Source: UBA4615 sp035628395 (GTDB lineage Bacteria; Pseudomonadota; Gammaproteobacteria; Burkholderiales; Burkholderiaceae_E). Taken from it: a DNA stretch of 25,160 bases. This document shows, one piece after another, positions 13,680 through 22,466 of the stretch (its first letter is position 1; each line of letters begins with the position of its first letter). Where the stretch lies: contig DASPJX010000145.1 in the NCBI GenBank assembly GCA_035628395.1, positions 1 through 25,160 of the forward strand. The letters are read 5' to 3'. The notes below the pieces were generated by a model. It was not told the origin of the DNA. It made no database searches and saw only the letters and a list, made by a program, of their open reading frames with translations. Position numbers and translations under genes: made by a program.

Positions 13680-14876
13680 ATGAGCGCAATCACGGCCTCG
13701 CCCGCACTGGCCGGCCTTCGGGTGCTCGACCTGTCCCGGGTGCGCGCCGGCCCGACCTGCGTGCGCGTGCTCGCCGACTTCGGCGCGGACGTGGTGCGCA
13801 TCGAGCCGCCGCCCGGCGTCGATCCCAACGAGGCGATGTTCGCCGGCAACCGCATGGGCGGCGACTTCCAGAACCTGAACCGCAACAAGCGCTCGCTGTC
13901 GCTGAACCTGAAGAAGCCCGAGGGCCTCGAGGTCCTGAAGCGGCTGGTGCGCGACGCCGACGTCGTCGTCGAGAACTGGCGGCCCGACGTCAAGGCGCGC
14001 CTCGGGCTCGACTACGAGTCGCTGCGCGCGATCAACCCGCGCGTGATCCTCGCCAGCATCTCCGGCTTCGGGCAGGACGGGCCGTACGCGGGCCGACCGG
14101 GCTTCGACCAGGTCGTGCAGGGCATGGGCGGCCTGATGTCGGTGACCGGCACCGAGGCGTCGGGCCCGATGCGTGCCGGCATCGCCGTGGCCGACTCGAG
14201 CACCGGCCTGTACGCCGCGATCGGGATCCTGGTGGCGCTCGCCGAGCGCGAGAAGTCGGGGCAGGGGCAGTGGGTGCACGCGTCGCTGCTGCACGCCCAG
14301 GTCGCGATGATGGACTTCCAGGTGGCCCGCTTCCTCAACGAGGGCGACGTGCCGCGCCCGGCCGGCAACGACCATCCGACCAGCGCGCCGATGGGCCTGT
14401 TCCACGCGTCCGACGGCAGCTTCAACGTCGGCGCGTCCGGCGAGGGCACGTGGCAGCGGCTGTGCCGCGTGATCGGCCGGCCCGAGTGGATCGACGATCC
14501 GGAGTACGCCCGCGAGTCGCTGCGCGTGCGGCACCGCGCCCGGCTGAACGCCGAGCTCGACGCGGTGTTCGCCGGCGACACCGTGGCGAGCTGGGTCGAG
14601 CGGCTGAACGACGCCGGCGTGCCCTGCGGCCCGGTCTACACCGTGCCGCAGCTGGTCGAGGATCCGCAGATCCGGCACCTCGGCGTCGTCGAGCGCACGA
14701 CGACCCGCGACGGCGTCCCGGTGAGCGTGATCTCCCAGCCGGTGCGCCTGTCGCGCACGCCGGCGGCGGTCGTGACGGCCGCCCCCGGGTGGGGCGAACA
14801 GACCGACGAGGTGCTGCGCGAGGCCGGCTACGACGACGCGGCGATCGCGCGGCTGCGCGCCGACGCGGTGGTCTGA
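13680..14876 (+). CDS. CaiB/BaiF family (class III) CoA-transferase, second copy
   Basis: A 398-aa class III CoA-transferase. It shares the family blocks LAGLRVLDLSRVRAGPTCVRVLADFGADVVRIE (10-42), NLNRNKRSLSLNLKKPEG (65-82), DADVVVENWRPDVKARLGLDY (92-112) and SISGFGQDGPYAGRPGFDQ (126-144), with nucleophile Asp172 in AVADSSTGLYAAIG. It is clearly a different subgroup from the copy at 7879. The ATG at 13680 has AGGAGG 6 nt upstream. It heads a four-gene operon with a crotonase, an MDR reductase and a Bug protein, so it probably activates the acid that the Bug protein captures. The substrate is unknown. Confidence 0.94.
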   Translation: MSAITASPALAGLRVLDLSRVRAGPTCVRVLADFGADVVRIEPPPGVDPNEAMFAGNRMGGDFQNLNRNKRSLSLNLKKPEGLEVLKRLVRDADVVVENWRPDVKARLGLDYESLRAINPRVILASISGFGQDGPYAGRPGFDQVVQGMGGLMSVTGTEASGPMRAGIAVADSSTGLYAAIGILVALAEREKSGQGQWVHASLLHAQVAMMDFQVARFLNEGDVPRPAGNDHPTSAPMGLFHASDGSFNVGASGEGTWQRLCRVIGRPEWIDDPEYARESLRVRHRARLNAELDAVFAGDTVASWVERLNDAGVPCGPVYTVPQLVEDPQIRHLGVVERTTTRDGVPVSVISQPVRLSRTPAAVVTAAPGWGEQTDEVLREAGYDDAAIARLRADAVV

Positions 14877-14903
14877 CCCTTCCCGAACCGAGGCCTTCCC
14901 GCC

Positions 14904-15686
14904 ATGCCCGAACTCCTCGTCCGCCCCGACGGACCGATCGGCCGCATCGTCTTCTCCAACCCGGAGAAGTACAACGCGATGACGCGCGACATGTGGGAGG
15001 CGCTGCCGCCCGCGATCGAGCGCTTCGACGCCGACCCGGCGATCCGCGTCGTCGTGCTCGAAGGCGAGGGCGACCGCGCCTTCGTCTCGGGCGCCGACAT
15101 CTCGCAGTTCGAGTCCCAGCGCACCGATCCCGAGGTGCAGGCGCGCTACAACGCCGCCGTCGAGGCGGCCTACGCGGCGCCGGTGCGCTGCTCCAAGCCG
15201 GTCGTCGCGAAGATCCACGGCATCTGCATGGGCGGCGGGCTGGGCCTCGCCGCCGCGTGCGACCTGCGCTTCGCGACCGACGACGCGCGCTTCCGCATGC
15301 CGGCCGGCCGGCTCGGGCTCGGCTACGCCGCGCCCGGCGTCGCCCGGTTCCTGCGGGTGCTCGGGCTGCAGAACACGCTCGACGTGTTCTTCTCGGCACG
15401 GATCTTCGATGCCGCCGACGCGCTGCGCATGGGGTTCGTCACCCGGGTGGAGCCGCGCGAGCGCTTCGACGAGGTCGTCGACGGCTGGTGCCGCGACGCC
15501 GCCGCCAACGCGCCGCTCACCCTGCGCGCGCTGAAGCGCACGGTCGGCGAGCTGATGCGCGATCCGGCCGAGCGCGACCTCGCCGCCGTCGAGGCGGCGA
15601 TCGCCGCGTGCTTCGCCAGCGACGACTACCGCGAGGGCGCGCGCGCCTTCATGGAGAAGCGTCCCCCCGTGTTCCGAGGAGCCTGA
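14904..15686 (+). CDS. Enoyl-CoA hydratase/isomerase (crotonase) family protein
   Basis: A 260-aa crotonase-fold protein. The two oxyanion-hole segments are present: AFVSGADISQF (59-69) and GICMGGGLGLAAACDLRFA (106-124). The first catalytic Glu of classical hydratases, normally in a PE-x-x-x-G motif, is replaced in MPAGRLGLGY (132-141), where Ala134 stands at that place. The second acidic position looks like Asp160 (NTLDVFFSAR). An isomerase, hydrolase or C-C lyase of the superfamily is therefore as likely as a hydratase. It lies 27 nt after the CoA-transferase with only a weak GAGG upstream of its ATG. Confidence 0.92.
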   Translation: MPELLVRPDGPIGRIVFSNPEKYNAMTRDMWEALPPAIERFDADPAIRVVVLEGEGDRAFVSGADISQFESQRTDPEVQARYNAAVEAAYAAPVRCSKPVVAKIHGICMGGGLGLAAACDLRFATDDARFRMPAGRLGLGYAAPGVARFLRVLGLQNTLDVFFSARIFDAADALRMGFVTRVEPRERFDEVVDGWCRDAAANAPLTLRALKRTVGELMRDPAERDLAAVEAAIAACFASDDYREGARAFMEKRPPVFRGA

Positions 15687-15690
15687 AGCG

Positions 15691-16704
15691 ATGGCGACAC
15701 CGACTCCGATGGGCGCGTCGCTCGTCACCCCCTGCGTGCGGATCGCCCGGTTCGGCGGGCCCGAGGTGCTCGAGCCCGGCGAGATCGAGGTGGCCGCGCC
15801 GGGGCCCGGCGAGGTCCGGGTGCGGCACTCCGGGATCGGCGTGAACTTCGTCGACGTGTACCACCGCATCGGGCAGCTGCACGGCGACGGTCCGCATCCG
15901 CCGTTCGTGCCGGGCGTGCAGGCGAACGGCGTGGTCGAGGCCGTGGGCGAGGGCGTGACCGACCTCTCGCCGGGCGACCGGGTCACGCACGCCAACGTCG
16001 GCATCGGCAGCTACGTCGGGCACCGGGTGCTGCCCGCGGACCGTCTCGTGCGGATCCCCGACGGGCTCGACGACGACCTGGTGACCGCGTCGTACCTGCG
16101 CGGGCTCACCTGCCACTACCTGCTGAAGCGCCTGTACGTCGTGAAGCCCGGCGACACCGTCCTCGTCCACGCCGCGGCCGGCGGCGTCGGACAGCTGATG
16201 GTGCAGTGGGCGAAGCTGCTCGGCGCGACCGTCATCGGCACCGTCGGCTCCGACGCCAAGGCGGAGTTCGTGCGCTCGCTCGGCTGCGACCATCCGATCG
16301 TCTACACGCGCGAGAGCTTCGTCGAGCGGGTGCGCGACATCACCGGCGGCGAGGGCGTGCCGGTCGTCTACGACTCGGTCGGCGCCGACACCTTCATGGG
16401 CTCGCTCGACTGCCTCGCGCCGATGGGCCTCGCGATCAACTACGGGACGGCCTCGGGCCAGGTCCCGCCGTTCCCGCTGCAGCGCCTGCATTCGAAGTCG
16501 CTGTCGGTGTGCCGGCCGACGCTGCGCACCTGGATCGCCAGGCGCGAGGACCTGATGACCGCCTCGCGCGAGTTCTTCGACCTGCTCGGCTCGGGCGCGC
16601 TGAGGATCGAGATCTCCGCCCGGCTGCCGCTGGCGCGCGCCGCCGACGCGCACCGGCTGCTGGAAGGGCGCACGACGGCGGGCGCGGTGCTGCTGACCCA
16701 CTGA
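15691..16704 (+). CDS. Quinone-oxidoreductase-like MDR (zinc-free) NADPH oxidoreductase
   Basis: A 337-aa medium-chain dehydrogenase/reductase of the quinone oxidoreductase type. NFVDVYHRIG (52-61) is the QOR signature. The Rossmann loop HAAAGGVGQLMVQWAKLLGA (160-179) binds the nucleotide, GSDAK (186-190) fits NADPH, and EGRTTAGAVLL is the usual C-terminal motif. The zinc-binding Cys cluster is absent. Such enzymes reduce quinones, enones or enoyl thioesters. The ATG at 15691 has GAGGAG 9 nt upstream, close after the crotonase stop (4-nt gap). In this operon it may reduce an alpha,beta-unsaturated intermediate. Confidence 0.94.
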   Translation: MATPTPMGASLVTPCVRIARFGGPEVLEPGEIEVAAPGPGEVRVRHSGIGVNFVDVYHRIGQLHGDGPHPPFVPGVQANGVVEAVGEGVTDLSPGDRVTHANVGIGSYVGHRVLPADRLVRIPDGLDDDLVTASYLRGLTCHYLLKRLYVVKPGDTVLVHAAAGGVGQLMVQWAKLLGATVIGTVGSDAKAEFVRSLGCDHPIVYTRESFVERVRDITGGEGVPVVYDSVGADTFMGSLDCLAPMGLAINYGTASGQVPPFPLQRLHSKSLSVCRPTLRTWIARREDLMTASREFFDLLGSGALRIEISARLPLARAADAHRLLEGRTTAGAVLLTH

Positions 16705-16772
16705 TCGCCGCGCGGGCCGCGGAACGAACCACGAGGGGCCGCGACGGCCACCCATCACGGAGGAGACGAACC

Positions 16773-17762
16773 ATGCACGCACAGATCCGATCCCGCCGGC
16801 GGCTGCTCGCCGCCACGCTCGCCGCGCCGCTGGCCGCCGCGTTCGACCGCGCGTTCGCGCAGGGCGGCTGGCCGGACAAGCCGGTGAAGCTCGTGCTCGG
16901 CTATCCGCCGGGCGGCGCCGCCGATGGCACCGCGCGGCCGCTCGAGCCGAAGATGGCCGCCGCGCTCGGCCAGTCGGTGCTCTTCGACTACCGGCCCGGC
17001 GCCGGCGCCACCATCGCCGCCGAGTTCACCGCGAAGGCGCCGCCCGACGGCTACACGCTGCACATCACCGACGCCGGCCCGACCACGATCCTGCCGCACG
17101 GCAAGAAGCTGCCGTACGACACGTTCACCAGCTTCACGCCGATCGGCGGGGTCTGCAGCGGCGGCACGCTGATCGTCGCGCATCCGTCCACGCCGGTGAA
17201 GACGGTGCCGGAGCTGGTCGCGCTCGCCAAGAGCAAGCCCGGCACGCTCAGCTACGGCACCTCGGGCGTCGGCGGCGCCGCGCACCTGGCCGCCGAGCTG
17301 CTGCAGTCGGTCACCGGCGCGAAGCTGATCCACGTCCCGTACAAGGGCGGCGCGCAGGCGGTGACGGACCTGGTCGGCGGGCAGCTGCCGCTGCTGTTCT
17401 CCTCGCTCGGCAGCGCGATGGCGCACGTGCAGGCGGGCAGGATCCGGCCGGTCGCGGTGACCTCGCTCGCGCGGGCGGCCGCGCTGCCCGACGTGCCCAC
17501 GGTCGCCGAGCAGGGCTATCCCGGCTTCGAGGCGAGCGTGTGGTTCGCGATGGTCGGGCCCGCGAAGCTGCCCGCCGAGATCGTCGCCAAGGCGAACGCG
17601 GCGCTCAACTCGGCGCTCGCCGATCCGGCGGTCAAGGACGCGATCCGCAAGCAGGGCTACGACCCGATCGCCGGCACGCCGGCGGAGTGCGCGAGGATGT
17701 TCCGCGCCGACTACGAGAAGTGGGGCAAGGTGATCCGCGACGCCGGCATCAGCTTCGAGTGA
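16773..17762 (+). CDS. Bug/TTT-family periplasmic solute-binding protein, second copy
   Basis: A 329-aa binding protein, last gene of the second operon. The signal sequence has a twin-arginine-like start, RSRRRLLAATLAAPLAAAF, with likely cleavage after RAFA (about residue 29). The mature part shows GGWPDKPVKLVLGYPPGGAADGTAR, RPGAGATIAAE and KAPPDGYTLH, all family hallmarks. GGAGGAG lies 7 nt before the ATG. As with the first copy, no TctA/TctB partner is in the window. A weak hairpin (CCGCG-N5-CGCGG, 16708-16722) lies in the 68-nt gap after the MDR gene. The 3' end overlaps the convergent MFS gene by 14 bp. Confidence 0.94.
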   Translation: MHAQIRSRRRLLAATLAAPLAAAFDRAFAQGGWPDKPVKLVLGYPPGGAADGTARPLEPKMAAALGQSVLFDYRPGAGATIAAEFTAKAPPDGYTLHITDAGPTTILPHGKKLPYDTFTSFTPIGGVCSGGTLIVAHPSTPVKTVPELVALAKSKPGTLSYGTSGVGGAAHLAAELLQSVTGAKLIHVPYKGGAQAVTDLVGGQLPLLFSSLGSAMAHVQAGRIRPVAVTSLARAAALPDVPTVAEQGYPGFEASVWFAMVGPAKLPAEIVAKANAALNSALADPAVKDAIRKQGYDPIAGTPAECARMFRADYEKWGKVIRDAGISFE

Positions 17763-18957
17763 GCCCGCGGGCCGGGTCGCCGCCGGACGGCGCGACCCGG
17801 GCCGCGCCGATCCGGAAGATCGCGAACAGCACCAGGATCGACAGCACGAACGCGGCGGTCACGTGGAACGCCGCGGCCGCGCTGCCGGCGTGGTCCTGCA
17901 CGCGGCCGACGAGGGCCGGCAGGCCGCCGTGGCCGACGTACAGGCACACGTAGAACACGCCCATGCCGACCGCGCGGTTCTCGGGGCGCAGCACCTGCGC
18001 GGGCAGCGACATGATCACGCCCGCCGGCAGCCCCATCAGCAGGCCCGCGCAGATCATCCAGACCACCGGGGAGCCGCGGCCCGTGCCGAGCGCGACGAGG
18101 CACGCGGTCCACGCGACGATGCCGAGCGTCATCAGCATCGCCGGACGTCCCCACTTCTGCGCGACGATCCCGCCCGCCTGGACCGACGCGACGATCATCC
18201 AGGTGGTCGCGCCGACGACCAGCCCGGCCTCCACGACCGACAGGCCGGCCCCCGCGAGGAAGGTCGGCGCGAAGCCGAACATCGCGCCGAATCCGCCGTT
18301 GTAGATGCCCCACATCGCGCCGGCGAGGCAGACGAGGACGAGCTCGCGGCCCCGCGGCCATCCGGTGCCCGCGCTCGAACCCGCCGCGCCGCGTCCGTCG
18401 TTGGGATGCGGGGCGTACGCGCCGGCGACCAGCGCCGCCGCGGCCGTCGCGAACGCCGCCGCGGCGAGCAGCGCCGCGCCCCAGCCCGCGACCGCCGCGA
18501 GCCAGCCGAGCGACAGCATCGCGAGGCCCATGCCGATCGGGAACGCGTTCACGAAGATCGACATCGCCAGCACGATCTCGCGGCCGGCGAACCAGTCGGT
18601 CACCATCTTCGACATCAGCACGTTCAGCAGGATCGCGCCGGCGCCCGACAGCGCGCGACCGAGGGCGAGCGTCTCGCTCGAGCCGGCGAGCCCGGTGACC
18701 GCGCCGCCCGCCGCCATCATCGCGAGGCCGACCAGCACGATGCGCTTGTCGCCGAAGCGGCGCCCGATCGCGCCGGCCGGCAGCGCGAGCACGACGCCGG
18801 GCAGGAAGTACAGGCCGATCAGGAAGCCGAGGTCGCCGTAGCTCAGCCCCAGCTCCGGCACGAGCATCGGGGAGACGGAGGCGAGCGACTGGAACTGGAA
18901 CCCCAGGCTCGTCCGCGCCGTGGTCAGGATCGCGAGGGCACGCCAGCGGGCTTCCAT
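17749..18957 (-). CDS. Major facilitator superfamily transporter
   Basis: A 402-aa polytopic membrane protein with about 12 hydrophobic segments. The MFS motif A lies between TM2 and TM3 (GAIGRRFGDKR, 62-72), and a charged loop near the middle (APHPNDGRGAAG...) separates the two six-helix halves. No binding domain is fused. The start at 18957 has GGGGAG about 8 nt upstream, and the first TM follows directly; the frame remains open far upstream to 21021, but that extension is antisense to the GMC gene and is not real. The substrate is unknown; an organic anion fits the neighbourhood. It overlaps the Bug gene tail-to-tail and is divergent from the GMC gene. Confidence 0.93.
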   Translation of the reverse strand: MEARWRALAILTTARTSLGFQFQSLASVSPMLVPELGLSYGDLGFLIGLYFLPGVVLALPAGAIGRRFGDKRIVLVGLAMMAAGGAVTGLAGSSETLALGRALSGAGAILLNVLMSKMVTDWFAGREIVLAMSIFVNAFPIGMGLAMLSLGWLAAVAGWGAALLAAAAFATAAAALVAGAYAPHPNDGRGAAGSSAGTGWPRGRELVLVCLAGAMWGIYNGGFGAMFGFAPTFLAGAGLSVVEAGLVVGATTWMIVASVQAGGIVAQKWGRPAMLMTLGIVAWTACLVALGTGRGSPVVWMICAGLLMGLPAGVIMSLPAQVLRPENRAVGMGVFYVCLYVGHGGLPALVGRVQDHAGSAAAAFHVTAAFVLSILVLFAIFRIGAARVAPSGGDPARGLTRS

Positions 18958-19335
18958 CGGACTCTCCCCGGGGTCTCGGACGGCGCGGATCCGGAGGAGG
19001 CGCCGTCGGGCACGATGAGCGCCGGACCGCCGAACGTCAACGCGCGAGACCGGACGCACCCATCCGCATGGGTACGGATCCGAGGTTCGTCGCGCCGTCG
19101 CCCCGGGGGCGGCATCGCCGATCGCGGGCGCAGCGGAGCGCCCGCGACCCCTGAGGCGTTGTCGCACGGCGCTAGCGGAAGCGTCGGCATTCTGCTGGAA
19201 TGTCCTGCCAAGCTGCCCGCAGGCGGACGTCGGAATGCATGCAGCGCTTCCCTGCCGGACCGGTTCCCCCGCGGCGTCGCGCCATCGGCATGCGCCTGCG
19301 ACCCGGCTGCGCGACGCCGTTCCGGAGCGAGCCCC
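18958..19335. other. Divergent intergenic region between MFS and GMC genes
   Basis: About 380 bp with no recognisable gene. It holds one perfect inverted repeat, ACCCAT-CCGC-ATGGGT (19058-19073), a possible operator, and a weaker CATTC-N5-GAATG (19188-19202). I do not recognise a convincing -35/-10 pair. Promoters of both flanking genes are expected here. Confidence 0.45.
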
Positions 19336-20982
19336 GTGCTGATCGACGCGACCGGGCTGCCGCGCGAGACGGTCCTGAGGGCCGAGTACTGCGTGATCGG
19401 CTCCGGGATGGGCGGTGCGGCGGTCGCGCACGGACTGGCTCGGGCGGGACGCGACGTGCTGCTCGTCGAGGCCGGCGACGAACGGAGGACCGACGAGCGA
19501 AGCGCACCGGTGAACGCGGATCACGTCGGGCGCTCGTTCAAGCTGCCGCTCACCCGCTGCATCGAGCTGGGGGGCACCAGCAACCAGTGGCACGGCATCT
19601 GCGGCACCCTCGACGAAGCCGACTTCGACCATCGACCCTGGATCGCGGACAGCGGCTGGCCGATCCGGCGCAGCGACCTGGAGCCGTTCTACGCCGCCGC
19701 GTTCGCGCTGGTCGGACTTCCGGACGGCGCACCCCTGGACGCCGCCGTCGATGGAGGGCCGGCGCCCGCGGGGGCGAGCGCTGCGCGGGTCTCGCGCCGA
19801 CTGGCGGACCTGCCGCTGGACGAAGGGCTCGCCGGCCCGAAGATCGTGCAGTACCGCCGATCGCCGTTCCGATGGAAGCCGACGCTCCTCGGCATGGCGC
19901 GACGAGGCGCGCTGACGTGCCTGACGAATGCCCCGGTGCTCGAGCTGATCCCGGATGCCGACGGGCGGACGGTGATCGAGGCCCTCGCGGGAGCGGGATC
20001 CGACACCATCCGCATTCGCGCCCGGGTGTTCGTGGTGTGTTGCGGTGCGCTGGAAACGCCGCGGCTGCTGCTGAATTCCCGTGCTCGCGCAGCCGCCGGG
20101 ATCGGCAATGCGCAGGGACAGGTCGGCCGCCGGCTGATGGATCATCCCGTCGGGCATGTCGGAAAGCTGCGGTTCCTGCCGAAGGTCGATGCGCCGCTGT
20201 ACGGCGGCCTGCGGGTCGGGGACCGCTGGGTCATGGCGGGCCTGCGCCTGTCGCCCGAGCAGCAGCGTCTGCACGCCACCGGGAACCACTACACCTGAAT
20301 CCGTCCGAGCTTCAGCCCGCGGTCGCTCGACGACGCCGTCCGCCTCTCGTTCCTGGAGGTCCGGGGGTTCAAGGACCTTCGGGCGCATCACGTGCGCGCG
20401 CTGCTGACGCACCGCGACCTGGCGTACCGAGTCCTCGCGCAGCGCCTCTCCGTCAGTCCCCGGCTGCGCTTCGGCGATCTCTACTGCATGACGGAACAGT
20501 CGCCCGATCCGGAGAGCCGGGTCGGGTTGTCCACCGAGCGCGCCGACCGCCACGGCTATCCGGTGGCGCGGGTCGACTGGCGCCTGGACGCGGCCTACCT
20601 GGAAGGCTTCGACCGGTACGCGAACGCCGTGATCCGGGCCGCCGTCGCCTCGGCCCGCGGAGCGGTCACCTCGCGTGCCGCCTCCGCCCCCTGGGAGGCG
20701 ACGCTGACGTCCGCCGCGCATCACCTGGGCACCGCACGCATGTCGGCATCGCCGTCCACGGGAGTCGTCGATTCCGATCTGCGGGTGTTCGGGACCCGAA
20801 ACCTGTACGTCTGCGACGGTTCGGTGTTCCCGACCGCGGGCGGGATCAACCCATCGCTGACCATCACTGCGCTGGCGATCCGGCTGACCGGACATCTGCT
20901 GTCGCGGCGGGCGTCCGAGCCGACCCTCCCGCGGGCCGCGCGGGGCGAGAGGTCCGACCTCGCCGAGAGCGTGCGCGGCTGA
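19336..20982 (+). pseudogene. GMC-family FAD oxidoreductase interrupted by an in-frame TGA
   Basis: Reading one frame from a GTG at 19336 (GGAG 8 nt upstream) gives 548 codons of a GMC-type flavin alcohol dehydrogenase/oxidase, the normal family length, with a single TGA at codon 321 (20296-20298). Before it are the FAD-binding CVIGSGMGGAAVAHGLARAG (19-38), the flavin Glu in LLVEAG, and GGTSNQWHG (79-87). After it the same frame continues with IRPSFSPRS and ends with the C-terminal catalytic block AHHLGTARM (His462/His463) and VCDGSVFPTAGGINPSLTITALA (Asn505). No frameshift is needed. A TGG-to-TGA or CGA-to-TGA change would explain it. It may be a recent pseudogene, a sequencing error or readthrough. 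By eye, third codon positions hold more A/T than in neighbours. Confidence 0.88.
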
Positions 20983-20995
20983 AGCGACCCGTGCA

Positions 20996-21012
20996 CGGGA
21001 CGTCGGGTCCCG
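20996..21012 (+). terminator. Hairpin after the GMC gene
   Basis: CGGGAC-GTCGG-GTCCCG forms a perfect 6-bp stem with a 5-nt loop, 13 nt after the GMC stop. It overlaps a 12-bp palindrome, CCCGTGCACGGG (20988-20999). It lies in the roughly 200-bp gap between two convergent genes, which holds nothing else recognisable. No T tract follows. Confidence 0.4.
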
Positions 21013-21183
21013 AGCGGGCATCCTCGTTCGCGCCCCGCCGAGCCATGGACCGCGCCGACGGTCCTCGATTCGCCCGGCGCGTGGACGGCCGGGTCGGACT
21101 CGTCTCCGCGGCGCTTCCGCCTCCGGTCCGCGCCGGGCGCGGTCACCGCACGTCGAAGGGAGGCCCTCGCCGTCGGGCCGGGC

Positions 21184-22080
21184 TCACCGCACCGGCGCCG
21201 AACCCACCGGAAGCGGCGCCGCCCCGATCGTCCTGGGATCGCGCGGCAGCCAGCTGCCCCGATCCACGCCGGCGAGGAAGCGCTCCACGCCGTCGTTGAA
21301 GGCCGCGGGTTCCTCCAGGTTCACCGCGTGCCCCGTCCCCGGCATCACCCACAGGTCCGCCGCGGTCATGGTCCGCTTGAGGAACAGGTTGGTCTCGAGG
21401 CAGGGCTCGTCCTCGTCGCCGACGACCAGCAGCGTCGGGATCGCCAGCGCGGCCAGCTCGCGCTCGTGGTCGAAGAGCGACGGGCGCAGCGCCTGGTAGC
21501 GCCGCAGCGTCATCGCCGAACCCCGCGCCGAATGCGTGGCGAACTGCTCGACGAACTCGGCCCAGCCGAGCGGATCCTTCTCCAGCAGCTGGACGCGGGT
21601 CGCGCTCAGGCCCATGTCGCGCGCGACGGCGGGCGAGCCTTCGCGCAGCAGGCGTTCCGCGAGCGCGTCGGCCTGCGCCCTGAAGTCGACGCGATGGGCG
21701 CGGGGCGCGCCCGAACCGGCGCCCGCGACCACCAGCGCACTGGCGAGCCGCGGATGCCGCATGCCGAACTGCAGCGTCGCGTAGCCGCCCATGCTCAGAC
21801 CGACGACGTGCGCCCTGGACAGGCCGAGCGCGCCCATCACCGCCGCGATGTCGTCGGCGGCCTGCTCGTGGCCGTAGAGCGCCTCGTCCTCGGGCACGTC
21901 CGACGGCGGGTAGCCGCGCGCGTTGAAGCGGATGCAGCGGTAGCTGCGCGCGAACCAGCGCACCTGCGCCTCCCAGCTGCGCAGGTCGCCGCCGAACTCG
22001 TGGACGAAGATCAGCGGATGGCCGGTGCCCGCCTCCTCGAAGTGGATCCGTACGCCGTCGCTCGCGGTGGCCAGGGGCAT
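21184..22080 (-). CDS. Alpha/beta-fold hydrolase (enol-lactonase-like)
   Basis: A 298-aa single-domain hydrolase with a complete catalytic triad: nucleophile Ser96 in GLSMGGY, an Asp in VVGDEDEP (222 or 224) and His251 in GTGHAVNLEEP. The oxyanion-hole segment is LIFVHEFGGDLRSW (23-36). The overall pattern resembles 3-oxoadipate enol-lactonase and related carboxylesterases. The ATG at 22080 has GGGAG about 6 nt upstream. The frame stays open to 22425, but that extension is low-complexity Arg/Ser/Ala sequence from the repeat-bearing leader. It is divergent from the P450 gene. The substrate is unknown. Confidence 0.92.
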   Translation of the reverse strand: MPLATASDGVRIHFEEAGTGHPLIFVHEFGGDLRSWEAQVRWFARSYRCIRFNARGYPPSDVPEDEALYGHEQAADDIAAVMGALGLSRAHVVGLSMGGYATLQFGMRHPRLASALVVAGAGSGAPRAHRVDFRAQADALAERLLREGSPAVARDMGLSATRVQLLEKDPLGWAEFVEQFATHSARGSAMTLRRYQALRPSLFDHERELAALAIPTLLVVGDEDEPCLETNLFLKRTMTAADLWVMPGTGHAVNLEEPAAFNDGVERFLAGVDRGSWLPRDPRTIGAAPLPVGSAPVR

Positions 22081-22466
22081 GTCGTCTCCCTCGTGATGGA
22101 TCCCCCCATGGTGCGCGCACGAAGGGGGGGTATGGGGCGTCGGCGAAGCGTCCGCGCGTTCCGGGAACGACGCATGCGTCCCGTCGAGCGCGGCCGATCG
22201 ACCGGGCTCGGCGACGAGCCCCGCGAGCGAAGCGCCGTTCGCCGGGCGACGCAGCCCGCGGCCCGCGGCGAGACGCGAGAGGCGAGAGGCGAAACGCGAG
22301 AGGCGTGCCGACGCTCGTCGCGCGCCCCGCGGACGGACCGGCGTCCGCGTCACCGGAGGACCGCCCCGACGTCCCTCCGGAATGTGCGCTCGGGAACAGT
22401 TTCGGCGGCACGCGTTCCGTAGCATGAACCGTCCGCCCGGGCCGATCCGGGCACCGAGGAATACCG
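22081..22466. other. Divergent intergenic region between hydrolase and P450 genes
   Basis: About 385 bp without a recognisable gene. It contains the heptamer array at 22268-22302 and a GGAAC-N16-GTTCC inverted repeat (22394-22419). A weak -10-like TAGCAT (22420-22425) lies 41 nt before the P450 start, with no good -35. Confidence 0.45.
22268..22302. repeat. Five tandem heptamers GCGAGAS/GCGAAAC
   Basis: GCGAGAC, GCGAGAG, GCGAGAG, GCGAAAC and GCGAGAG follow one another with no gap (35 bp), about 190 bp upstream of the hydrolase start. The 7-bp unit is not a multiple of three turns or codons. Such arrays can change copy number by slippage. Confidence 0.75.

Noticed and set aside
20296..20298. 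TGA as a selenocysteine codon in the GMC gene
   Set aside because: GMC enzymes are not known to use selenocysteine, the codon is not at the active site, and I see no evident SECIS-like hairpin directly after it.
17749..21021. A 1090-codon minus-strand frame containing the MFS gene
   Set aside because: Only the last 402 codons encode the transporter. The rest is antisense to the GMC gene and shows no domain; a good ribosome site marks the start at 18957.
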